From Chloroflexota bacterium (lineage in GTDB: Bacteria; Chloroflexota; Anaerolineae; UBA4142; SHND01), in NCBI GenBank assembly GCA_029778615.1, contig JAKOPZ010000154.1:1-45715 (forward strand): DNA of 45,715 bases, given 5' to 3'. The stretch's first letter is position 1, and every line of letters begins with the position of its first letter. The notes beneath the pieces are model-generated. The model was not told the origin of the DNA. It worked only from the letters and a program-made list of their open reading frames with translations, and searched no databases. The translations under genes were made by a program, and so were the position numbers. Positions 15,722 through 22,893 of the stretch are shown here, in pieces.

Positions 15722-16813
15722 ATGAAGCAATTCATTCTGCACGGGTTCAAAATTTTCGCTCCTGCTATTTTTCTCTCACTCATCGCCGCGTGCAATACAA
15801 CATCTCCAACACCGAACCCAACACCCCCCACCGTGTTACCGACCGTTTCACCGGACGGAACGCTGCGGCGAGCGTTCCCTACCCCAACGCCGTACGGAAC
15901 GCTCGCCGCAGCGTTCCCTACGCCCGCACCGCAGGGAATCCTCCCCGCAGCGCTCCCCGCGTTTCGCATTGTCGGTTACATCACCGATTGGGGCGTTCCT
16001 GTCGCGCCCGCGCAAATCGAAAAACTCACGCACGTGAATTACGCGTTTGCCTTGCCGAAAAAAGATGGCGCGATTGATTTTCCGCCGAACGGTTGGAGGT
16101 TAAAGCAAATCGTCGAAACCGCGCACGCGAAAAATATCCGCGTGTTGATTTCGGTTGGCGGTTGGGGTCTTGACAAGCAATTTGAAGCGTTCGCCGCGTC
16201 GCCCGAACTGCGCGCGAAATTTGTGAAAAGTTTGATGCAGTACATTGACGAAAATAATTTGGATGGCGCGGATCTAGATTGGGAATACCCGCTCGGCGGC
16301 GCGTCGTCGGAAAATTTTTTGGCGTTGATGAAGGAATTGCGCGTGCAACTCGACGCGCGCAAAAAATTGTTGACCGCCGCCGTCGCCGCGTATGGTGACA
16401 ACGCGGAAGGCATTCCGAGCGAAACCTTTGCGCTTGTAGATTTTTTAAATCTCATGGCATACGCAGAAAGCGGCGCGCATCACTCGACGTACGCGCTGGC
16501 AGAAAAATCGCTGGACTATTGGAACGCGCGCGGATTGGTACAAGAGAAAACCGTGTTGGGCATTCCGTTTTACGCGTCGCCCGGTGATGTGTCGTTTGCG
16601 AAATTGGTGAAAAGTGATGCGAACGCGGCGCAAACGGATTTTTTCAATTATCACGGAACGAACGTCGCATACAACGGTCTGCCGATGATGCGCTCGAAAA
16701 CGCAATTGGCGATGGAGCGCGCGAACGGCGTGATGATTTGGTCTATCAATGATGATGCAACAGGTGATTTTTCTTTACTGAACGCAATTGTTGAAACGAC
16801 GCAAGGCAAGTAA
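15722..16813 (+). CDS. GH18 family chitinase-like lipoprotein
   Basis: A 363-residue surface-anchored glycoside hydrolase. The signal peptide ends in LIAAC (C24 lipidated). Residues 25-80 form a Pro/Thr linker partly built from repeated DNA (GTLRRAFPTP, GTLAAAFPTP, GILPAALPA). The TIM barrel starts FRIVGYITDWG. The GH18 signature DGADLDWEYP gives D181, D184, D186 and catalytic acid E188; SVGGWG and NLMAYAE are also typical. It would release soluble chitooligosaccharides outside the cell for the module 2 importer. The barrel is compact; the usual MxYD motif reads LMAYAE, so the Asp next to the conserved Tyr is replaced. Confidence 0.88.
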   Translation: MKQFILHGFKIFAPAIFLSLIAACNTTSPTPNPTPPTVLPTVSPDGTLRRAFPTPTPYGTLAAAFPTPAPQGILPAALPAFRIVGYITDWGVPVAPAQIEKLTHVNYAFALPKKDGAIDFPPNGWRLKQIVETAHAKNIRVLISVGGWGLDKQFEAFAASPELRAKFVKSLMQYIDENNLDGADLDWEYPLGGASSENFLALMKELRVQLDARKKLLTAAVAAYGDNAEGIPSETFALVDFLNLMAYAESGAHHSTYALAEKSLDYWNARGLVQEKTVLGIPFYASPGDVSFAKLVKSDANAAQTDFFNYHGTNVAYNGLPMMRSKTQLAMERANGVMIWSINDDATGDFSLLNAIVETTQGK

Positions 16814-17079
16814 TTACTCCACCCGCGTCATCACCGCATCATACGCGTTTTCCTCTGAACTCGCCTCTCCTTGATTCGGTCTCCATCCTCCCCAAAGCGT
16901 TTTGCCCTCCTCGCGCAAAGTTCCTTCCCAATGCGTCACGGTATTTCCTTCCACGTTCCAATGATATGACGCGGGTTCTCCCGACAAATTGGAATACACC
17001 ATCGAGGGAATGTGTCTGTCGCCGGGTCATACCGAATCATTTCCCCACTTTCGCCCGAGCGCGGTGTGGGAATTTGCAT
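16814..17079 (-). pseudogene. Frameshifted remnant of a DUF1579-like conserved protein
   Basis: On the minus strand, residues from MQIPTPRSGESGEMIRYDP onward (17079 to about 17005) continue, after a one-base shift near 17003, into MVYSNLSGEPASYHWNVEGN and ending YDAVMTRVE at 16814. The joined sequence reads like the C-terminal part of DUF1579-type proteins, whose GTL.EDGKTL.GGWRPN and AVMTRV are typical. The 5' part is missing; a family B palindrome (17095-17111) stands where it should continue. Its stop codon abuts the chitinase stop. The rest of the 461-base gap up to 17274 holds that repeat, a terminator and three TGGACG direct repeats. The family name is tentative. Confidence 0.6.
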
Positions 17080-17094
17080 GATGGTTGCCTCCCT

Positions 17095-17111
17095 GGCGAT
17101 TGGAAATCGCC
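17095..17111. repeat. Family B palindrome
   Basis: GGCGATT-GGA-AATCGCC. This is the same stem theme as stem 1 of the 60-bp repeat at 10681 and the element at 28077. Confidence 0.75.
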
Positions 17112-17180
17112 CTCTCAAAAAAAGTTCAAATGCTTTTCATCACACAGCATTTCTAGTGCCAAGCAGTTTATCTTTTTTTT

Positions 17181-17213
17181 GCCGTGAAATTCAATTTCAC
17201 GGCATTTTTTTTT
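17181..17213 (+). terminator. Bidirectional intrinsic terminator
   Basis: GCCGTGAAATT (17181-17191) pairs with AATTTCACGGC (17193-17203). It is followed by nine T and preceded by a run of eight T, though on the opposite strand the latter reads as A. The clear T-run is on the plus strand. It closes transcription entering from module 2. Confidence 0.85.
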
Positions 17214-17274
17214 ATGGACGTTTCATGGACGTTCTCTGGACGATTTTTTTGTAACGTGCGCGTGGAAAACTCTT

Positions 17275-17490
17275 ATGAGCGAATCGGCGCATGTCGAAGG
17301 GTTGGTCTCTCGCCCGCCGCACTATTACTCGTACCTGCTGCGCTTTTGGGAAGAGCGCGGAGACACGGATACCGAACGCATCTGGCGATTCATGCTCCAA
17401 GACCCCCAAACGCAAGAACGATTTGGTTTCGCCGATTGGGACACATTGACCTTATGGATTCGTGAAAAAATTTTGCACAGCGAGGTGTAG
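17275..17490 (+). CDS. Small conserved hypothetical protein (71 aa)
   Basis: An acidic, soluble 71-residue protein: SRPPHYYSYLLRFWEERG, then IWRFMLQDPQTQERFGFAD and WIREKILHSEV. The pattern W-R-F/S-L-x-D-P-x-T-G-E-R-x-G-F followed by a short helix is, from memory, common in small Chloroflexota proteins of unknown function. No catalytic motif or membrane segment. It precedes the module 3 binding protein. Its last ~25 codons and the 24 bases after its stop are partly duplicated downstream at 17517-17599. Function unknown. Confidence 0.65.
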   Translation: MSESAHVEGLVSRPPHYYSYLLRFWEERGDTDTERIWRFMLQDPQTQERFGFADWDTLTLWIREKILHSEV

Positions 17491-17599
17491 AACAAATTTC
17501 AAATTTGTTCGACCTCCCAAATTGGGATGCGTTGACGATATGGATTCGTGAAAAAATTTTACACAGCGATAGCGTACAACAAATTTCAAAGTTGTTCGA
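17435..17599 (+). repeat. Diverged tandem duplication of a gene 3' end (about 80 bp)
   Basis: Copy 1 (17435-17514) and copy 2 (17517-17599) share GATTGGGA..CGTTGAC/CATTGACC, ATGGATTCGTGAAAAAATTT and ACAAATTTCAAA.TTGTTCGACC. Copy 2 has lost the coding role and leads into the binding-protein gene. Each copy ends in a small ACAAATTTCAAATTTGT hairpin. Confidence 0.85.
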
Positions 17600-17724
17600 C
17601 CAGCAAAGGAGGAAGCCCAAGCAAAACATTCCACCGAAGTTTTTCCCCACTCGACCCATCACTACTTGTGACGCGTAAATTCCGCGAGGCGTCGCAAGGC
17701 GTTCAACCATTCAGGAGGAGAGTA

Positions 17725-19239
17725 ATGAAATCCCAAAAGTTCGCGGGCGGAATTTTTTCCGCCGTTATGATTGTCGCACTTGCCGCAATGATTCTTGTCG
17801 CGTGCGGCACTCCGGCAACTCCGCCGCCCCCGCAAGTTGTTAAAGAAACTGTTGTCGTACCGCAAACCGTTGTCGCACAACAGACCGTCGTCAACACCGT
17901 CAAAGAAACGGTGGCTGTCCCGCAAACCGTTGTGGCGCAGCAAACCGTCGTCGTCGAACCGACCGCCGCGCCCAACCCCGAAGCATTGATTCAGGGCGTC
18001 GAGCCGAATGCGGAAATCACCCTTTGGACATTTTGGCTTTCTCCCACCTTTGACGATTACATCAAGAGCACCATCGCGCGTTTCAATCAAGCATACCCCG
18101 GCGTCAAGGTCAATTGGCAAGACCATCAAGGCACATTTCAGGATGACCTGCGCAACGCGTTCGCCGCAGGCAACGCGCCCGATGTCATCAACCTTTCCGT
18201 CAGCGAAGGTTGGGTCAGCGATTACGCGTCGAAAGGTTTGCTGCTGCCGCTGGACGACAAGGTCCCGCAGAGCGTCAAGGATTTGTATTTCAAAGGTTTG
18301 TGGCAGGAACAGCTGATTAACGGCGTGAATTATCAATTCCCGTGGTATCAGGGCATCAACGTCGAACTCATCAACACCAAAATTTATCAGGGCGACGCCG
18401 TGCGCGATGCCGATGGCAACATCACCGGCTATACCGGCGGCGCCGGATTGAAACTGGAAGATTTCCCCAAGACGATTGACGGACTGCCCGCGCTCTGCAA
18501 AACCATCAAAGAAAAAACCGGCACGCTCTGCGACATTCGCCTGACTGTCAACGACCTCTTGGCGCAAATGGTGTACGAAGGCGGCGTCAAAGTTTTGAGC
18601 GATGACGGGAAATCGTGCACGTTCGATTCCGCCGATGGCGTCGCATGGCTCGACATGTACGTTGGAATGGTCAAAGACGGCACCGTTGACAAATCCGTTT
18701 TGGTCACCGACCAGGACCGCGTAGGTCTCGACCTCTTTACTTCCGGCAAAGCTGCGTTCTATCAGACCGGTCCGAATCTGATTCGTGAAGTGCGCGCAAA
18801 CAATCCCGCATTGTACGGGTATCTCGCTGCCGTGCCCGCGCCTGTTGGCAAATCCGGTGTGCTCGGCAAAGGACTGATGAGCATTTCGGTTAAAAAAGAT
18901 ACCAAATATCCGAACGCGTCCATCGCCCTCGCGCAGTTCTTTACCAATCCGCAGAGCATGTTGGAATTTTCGAAAGTTGTGGCGATTTATCCTTCGACGC
19001 CGAAATCGTACGATGACCCGTTCTTTTCCGCGAAACCCGTCGCCGTCGAAGACAGCGCGAAACCGATTGCCAAAGATGTGGTAAGCAAGTACGCGGACAT
19101 TGTGCCGACGATTCCAAACAAAGCCGATGTGAACGAAGCCGTACTCCAAGCCGTTCAATCCGCGTTGTTCAACAACGTTCCCGCGCAAACCGCGTTGACC
19201 GAAGCCGCGACGAAATGCACGTCGCTGCTTGCGAAATAA
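17725..19239 (+). CDS. Extracellular sugar-binding lipoprotein (ABC family 1), module 3
   Basis: A 504-residue solute-binding protein. The signal peptide ends in the lipobox ILVAC with C27 lipidated. The linker CGTPATPPPPQVVKETVVV and repeated VPQTVVAQQTVV units (to about residue 75) nearly copies the linker of the protein at 672. The mature domain starts EITLWTFWLSPTFDDYIKST and differs from the other two binding proteins. A strong AGGAGGAG precedes ATG 17725; longer in-frame extensions upstream have no such site. It heads an operon with permeases at 19308 and 20192. GH3 and ROK neighbours suggest an N-acetylhexosaminide ligand. Confidence 0.92.
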   Translation: MKSQKFAGGIFSAVMIVALAAMILVACGTPATPPPPQVVKETVVVPQTVVAQQTVVNTVKETVAVPQTVVAQQTVVVEPTAAPNPEALIQGVEPNAEITLWTFWLSPTFDDYIKSTIARFNQAYPGVKVNWQDHQGTFQDDLRNAFAAGNAPDVINLSVSEGWVSDYASKGLLLPLDDKVPQSVKDLYFKGLWQEQLINGVNYQFPWYQGINVELINTKIYQGDAVRDADGNITGYTGGAGLKLEDFPKTIDGLPALCKTIKEKTGTLCDIRLTVNDLLAQMVYEGGVKVLSDDGKSCTFDSADGVAWLDMYVGMVKDGTVDKSVLVTDQDRVGLDLFTSGKAAFYQTGPNLIREVRANNPALYGYLAAVPAPVGKSGVLGKGLMSISVKKDTKYPNASIALAQFFTNPQSMLEFSKVVAIYPSTPKSYDDPFFSAKPVAVEDSAKPIAKDVVSKYADIVPTIPNKADVNEAVLQAVQSALFNNVPAQTALTEAATKCTSLLAK

Positions 19240-19253
19240 TAGCTGGTAGTAAT

Positions 19254-19298
19254 ACCTTCGAGGTCTCGTGCGTTGTAACCAACGCCGACCTCGAAGGT
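19254..19298. repeat. Strong two-part hairpin between binding-protein and permease genes
   Basis: ACCTTCGAGGTC (19254-19265) pairs perfectly with GACCTCGAAGGT (19287-19298), and an inner GCGTT/AACGC stem extends it. It follows the binding-protein stop by about 14 bases. It is suited to protecting the upstream mRNA from 3' decay. The right arm ends in GAAGG, nine bases before ATG 19308, and may double as a weak ribosome-binding site. Confidence 0.75.
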
Positions 19299-19307
19299 TT
19301 TACGCGG

Positions 19308-20195
19308 ATGTTTATGACCAAAAAATTTTCGTTCACGCCGTACTTGTTTCTCGCCCCCGCGTTGCTCATCATCGCAGTCTTTATTCTTTATCCCACCGTC
19401 GCGGTGGTCTATTACAGTTTCACCGATTACAACATTGTCCAGCCGCCCGTGTGGGTTGGTTTGCAAAATTACCAGCAGCTTGTTCAAGACCCCATTTTTT
19501 GGAAAGCGTTGACCAATTCCTTTTTATATTTGATTGTCACGCCCACGTTGATTTTTCTTTCGATTCTGCTCGCCATCGTCGTCAATCGCCCGCTGCCGGG
19601 CATCAATGTTTTTCGCGCGTTGTATTACGTTCCCGTCATCAGCGGCACCATCGCGGTGGGCATCGCGTGGCGGTGGTTGTTTGATTACAACGGCGGTCTC
19701 ATCAACGGCATTTTGATTGGCGTCGGTATTTTGCAACAGCCCGTGCAGTGGCTCGCCGAACCCGCGTTCACCTTGCCGATTGCGATGCTGCTCACCATTT
19801 GGATTGGACTGGGTTATTACATGATGGTATTCCTCGCGGGCTTGCAAAACATTCCCGAAGATTTGTACGACGCGGCGGTGATTGACGGCTGCAACGGTTG
19901 GCAAAAACATTGGTACGTTAGTTTTCCCGGTTTGCGTCCGCAAATCACATTCGTCGCCGTCATTTCGTCGCTCGCGGCGATTGAAGTGTTTAACGAAATT
20001 TTTGTGACGACGGGCGGACTGGGCGGAATTTTGAACAGCGGCGTGACGCTCGTGTTTTATTTGTGGCGGCAGGCATTTCGTTTGCAGCACGCGGGCTATG
20101 CGTCCGCGATTGCGATTGTGTTACTCGTCATCACGCTCGGTTTTTCCATCATCAACATTCGTCTGCTCGAACGCTCGGAGCAAGAAGCATCATGA
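19308..20195 (+). CDS. Sugar ABC transporter permease (MalF-like), module 3
   Basis: A 295-residue inner-membrane protein of normal family length with six hydrophobic stretches, first helix YLFLAPALLIIAVFILYPTV, WVGLQNYQQLV after it, and the EAA loop IPEDLYDAAVIDGCNGWQKHW. The start is ATG 19308 or, two codons on, 19314; upstream in-frame codons translate the hairpin. Its stop overlaps the next start by four bases (ATGA), so translation is coupled. Confidence 0.92.
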   Translation: MFMTKKFSFTPYLFLAPALLIIAVFILYPTVAVVYYSFTDYNIVQPPVWVGLQNYQQLVQDPIFWKALTNSFLYLIVTPTLIFLSILLAIVVNRPLPGINVFRALYYVPVISGTIAVGIAWRWLFDYNGGLINGILIGVGILQQPVQWLAEPAFTLPIAMLLTIWIGLGYYMMVFLAGLQNIPEDLYDAAVIDGCNGWQKHWYVSFPGLRPQITFVAVISSLAAIEVFNEIFVTTGGLGGILNSGVTLVFYLWRQAFRLQHAGYASAIAIVLLVITLGFSIINIRLLERSEQEAS

Positions 20196-21070
20196 CGAAC
20201 GCGCAAACGCTTACGCTCGCGCGCGCCACTCATGCGCGCCGCGTCCGTAATCAAATCCTCGAAAACATTGTTTGGTACATGATTTTGTTTTTGATGGCGG
20301 TCATCACCGTCTTGCCGTTCCTCTGGATTTTGCTCACTTCTTTCAAAGGACCGCACGACCAAATTGTTTCGATTCCTTTGCAATTCATTCCGAACGACCC
20401 GACGGTTGCGAACTATGTGCGCGTATGGAATCAATTGCCCATCGGCAAATTTTTTCTCAACAGCATTTTCGTCGGCGTCACGACAACCTTGTTGAATGTT
20501 TTCATTACTGCGCTCGCCGCGTATCCGTTGGCGAAAATGAAATTTCGCGGACGCGACGCGATTTTTTATTTGCTGCTCGCGACGTTCATCATTCCCGCGC
20601 AGCTCACGTACATTCCCAGTTTTGTTCTCGCGGTCAATGTATTCAAATACTACGACACCTTGCTCGCGCTCGTTTTTCCTTCGCTCGCGACGGTGTTTAA
20701 CATTTTTCTCTTGCGTCAGGCATTTCTCTCGGTGCCGAATGATTTGCTCGACGCGGCGCGGATGGATGGCGCGAGCGAATTTCGTATCTGGTGGCAAATT
20801 CTCTTGCCCATCATTCGCCCCACGCTCGCGACGGTTGCGATATTCACATTCGTCAATTCGTGGAACGATTTTCTCTGGCCCTCGCTCATGCTCCACACGC
20901 GCGACAACATGACATTGCCTGTTGGACTCATCGCGCTGCAAGGGATGTTCGCGTCCGATTTTCGCGGCGTCGCGGCGGGTGTGGTGATGACCGTCGTGCC
21001 CATTTTGATTTTTTTCGTCGCGCTCCAACGCCAATTTGTGCGCGGCTTGAGCGGCGCGGTCAAAGGGTGA
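20192..21070 (+). CDS. Sugar ABC transporter permease (MalG-like), module 3
   Basis: A 292-residue inner-membrane protein with the EAA loop VPNDLLDAARMDGASEFRIWW and the family-typical C-terminus RQFVRGLSGAVKG. ATG 20192 lies in the ATGA overlap with the preceding permease. No ATP-binding cassette gene follows, as in the other two importers of this window. A shared ATPase encoded elsewhere is therefore likely. Confidence 0.92.
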   Translation: MTNAQTLTLARATHARRVRNQILENIVWYMILFLMAVITVLPFLWILLTSFKGPHDQIVSIPLQFIPNDPTVANYVRVWNQLPIGKFFLNSIFVGVTTTLLNVFITALAAYPLAKMKFRGRDAIFYLLLATFIIPAQLTYIPSFVLAVNVFKYYDTLLALVFPSLATVFNIFLLRQAFLSVPNDLLDAARMDGASEFRIWWQILLPIIRPTLATVAIFTFVNSWNDFLWPSLMLHTRDNMTLPVGLIALQGMFASDFRGVAAGVVMTVVPILIFFVALQRQFVRGLSGAVKG

Positions 21071-21192
21071 AGGAATTTTTGATCCCTCACGTTCGTTCGG
21101 GACGAGTTTTCGATTTTTGATTTGCGATTTCAACGTTCTCCATCGTAATTGAATCGTCATTTCCAAATTGCCAAGAAACCGCTATACTCTCG

Positions 21193-21267
21193 CGAAATCA
21201 CGCATCACAAATCACCCCATCACCCCATCACCCAATCACCCAATCTCCAATCTCCAATCTCCAATTC
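21193..21267. repeat. Heptamer/octamer arrays before the GH3 gene
   Basis: Copies of ATCACAA, then CATCACCC octamers, then CCAATCT heptamers, ending three bases before ATG 21270. The order matches the arrays before 13571 and 14561. There is no Shine-Dalgarno sequence. Confidence 0.85.
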
Positions 21268-21269
21268 CT

Positions 21270-22847
21270 ATGAACCTCGCCCAAGCCGTCGGTCACAAAT
21301 GGATGTTGAGTTTTGGCGGCACGGAAATTCCGGCTGACGTCCAAGAAACCATCGCGCAGCAAACCATCGCGGGCGTGACGCTCTATCGCGCGCTCAATGT
21401 AAAAAATCCCGCGCAAGTGCGCGAACTCATCGCGTCGTTGCAGCGCGCCGCGCGCGAATCGAACCAGCCGCCGTTACTTGTCGCGGTTGACCAAGAAACG
21501 GGAACTTTGTTTGCAATTCCGCACACCACGCCGTTTCCGGGAAATCTCGCGCTCGCCGCGACGCGCGATGCCTCACTCGCCGAACGCATGGCGTATGCGG
21601 TGGGGCGCGAACTCGCGGCAATGGGCGTCAACATCAATCTCGCGCCCGTGTGCGATGTGATTGTAAATCCACAAAATTCTGCCGTCGGCGCGCGTTCGTT
21701 CGGTGAGGATGTGAATGTCGTCTCCCGAATGGTGAGTGCGTATGTCAAAGGTTTGCAGCGCGCAGGCGTTGCCGCAACCGCAAAACATTTTCCCGGTCAC
21801 GGTGATACCGACCTCGATTCGCATTACGGTGTGCCGATTGTGAATCACGACGCCGCGCGGTTGCGCGCAATCGAATTTCCACCCTTCCGCGCGGCGATTG
21901 AAGCGGGCGCGCGTTTGGTCTTGACCGCGCATCTCGCGCTGCCGCGTCTCGACTCGCAAGCCGATTTGCCCGCAACGCTTTCGCCGTACATTCTTAAAGA
22001 CATCTTGCGCGGCGAATTGGGTTTTCGCGGCGTCATCATCACCGACGCGATGGACATGCAAGCCATTTCGCAAGACCGGGGGATGATTGTGGATTCGATT
22101 ACGGCGGCGGCGGCGGGGATTGATGTGATGCTTTCGGGTCCGCGCCAAGCGGGTTCTACGTTGATGTACGATTCGATTTTGCAAGCCGCGCAGCGCAATT
22201 TAATTTCCGCCGCCGAAATGCAAACCTCTGCCGCGCGCATTGTCGAACTCAAAACATGGTGCGCGCAAAATCAAATGCTCGACCTCGCTGTCGTCAATTG
22301 CGCGGAACACAACGCGCTCGCGGATGAAATCGCCGCGCGTTCGATTACGCTCGTGCGCGATGAAACAAAACAATTGCCGCTGCAACTCGCGTCTGGTGCG
22401 CGCGTGTTGGTCATTGTCCCAACGCCGCAAGATTTGACGCCCGCCGACACGTCATCGTACGAACGCGTCGCGCTGGCGGACGCACTCCGCGCGCAGCATC
22501 CGTGCGTGGACGAAATCGTTTTGCCGATTGACCCCTCGGCGTCCGATATTGCCGCGCTGCGCGAAAAATTTTCCGCGTACGAAAAAATTATCATTGGCAC
22601 TCTCAACGCGACACAACACGCGGGGCAGGCGGCATTGGTGCGCGCGGCATTGAATGAAAATTCGGATACAATAATAGTCGCGTTGCGGATGCCGTATGAT
22701 TTACAATGTTTCCCGCACGCGCCGACATTCCTTTGCACATACTCCATTCAATCGCCATCGCTCCGCGCACTCGCACGCGTGCTATTCGGTCACGCGCACG
22801 CACAAGGCAAATTGCCCGTATCCATTCCCGATTTGTATCCTCTCTGA
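21270..22847 (+). CDS. GH3 family beta-N-acetylhexosaminidase (NagZ-like)
   Basis: A 525-residue glycoside hydrolase. The N-terminal TIM barrel carries the N-acetylglucosaminidase signature KHFPGHGDTDLDSH (residues 172-185), whose His/Asp dyad acts as acid/base, and the nucleophile D259 in GVIITDAMDM. A second domain (about 340-525) resembles the GH3 C-terminal domain, as in two-domain NagZ/NagA enzymes. There is no signal peptide, so it works in the cytosol on imported di- or oligosaccharides such as chitobiose or muropeptide-derived sugars. ATG 21270 is chosen because upstream in-frame codons translate the repeats. It follows module 3 permeases and precedes a binding-fold protein and a ROK kinase. 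Confidence 0.88.
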   Translation: MNLAQAVGHKWMLSFGGTEIPADVQETIAQQTIAGVTLYRALNVKNPAQVRELIASLQRAARESNQPPLLVAVDQETGTLFAIPHTTPFPGNLALAATRDASLAERMAYAVGRELAAMGVNINLAPVCDVIVNPQNSAVGARSFGEDVNVVSRMVSAYVKGLQRAGVAATAKHFPGHGDTDLDSHYGVPIVNHDAARLRAIEFPPFRAAIEAGARLVLTAHLALPRLDSQADLPATLSPYILKDILRGELGFRGVIITDAMDMQAISQDRGMIVDSITAAAAGIDVMLSGPRQAGSTLMYDSILQAAQRNLISAAEMQTSAARIVELKTWCAQNQMLDLAVVNCAEHNALADEIAARSITLVRDETKQLPLQLASGARVLVIVPTPQDLTPADTSSYERVALADALRAQHPCVDEIVLPIDPSASDIAALREKFSAYEKIIIGTLNATQHAGQAALVRAALNENSDTIIVALRMPYDLQCFPHAPTFLCTYSIQSPSLRALARVLFGHAHAQGKLPVSIPDLYPL

Positions 22848-22865
22848 TACGGCGCAGCATAAATT

Positions 22866-22892
22866 GTCATTTCGAACGTAGTGAGAAATCTC
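22866..22892 (+). repeat. Family A palindromic repeat abutting the start of the 22894 gene
   Basis: GTCATTTCGAACGTAGTGAG then AAATCTC, one base before ATG 22894. It places TAG and TGA stops in frame immediately upstream, so the next gene cannot extend further 5'. Confidence 0.8.
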
Positions 22893-22893
22893 C

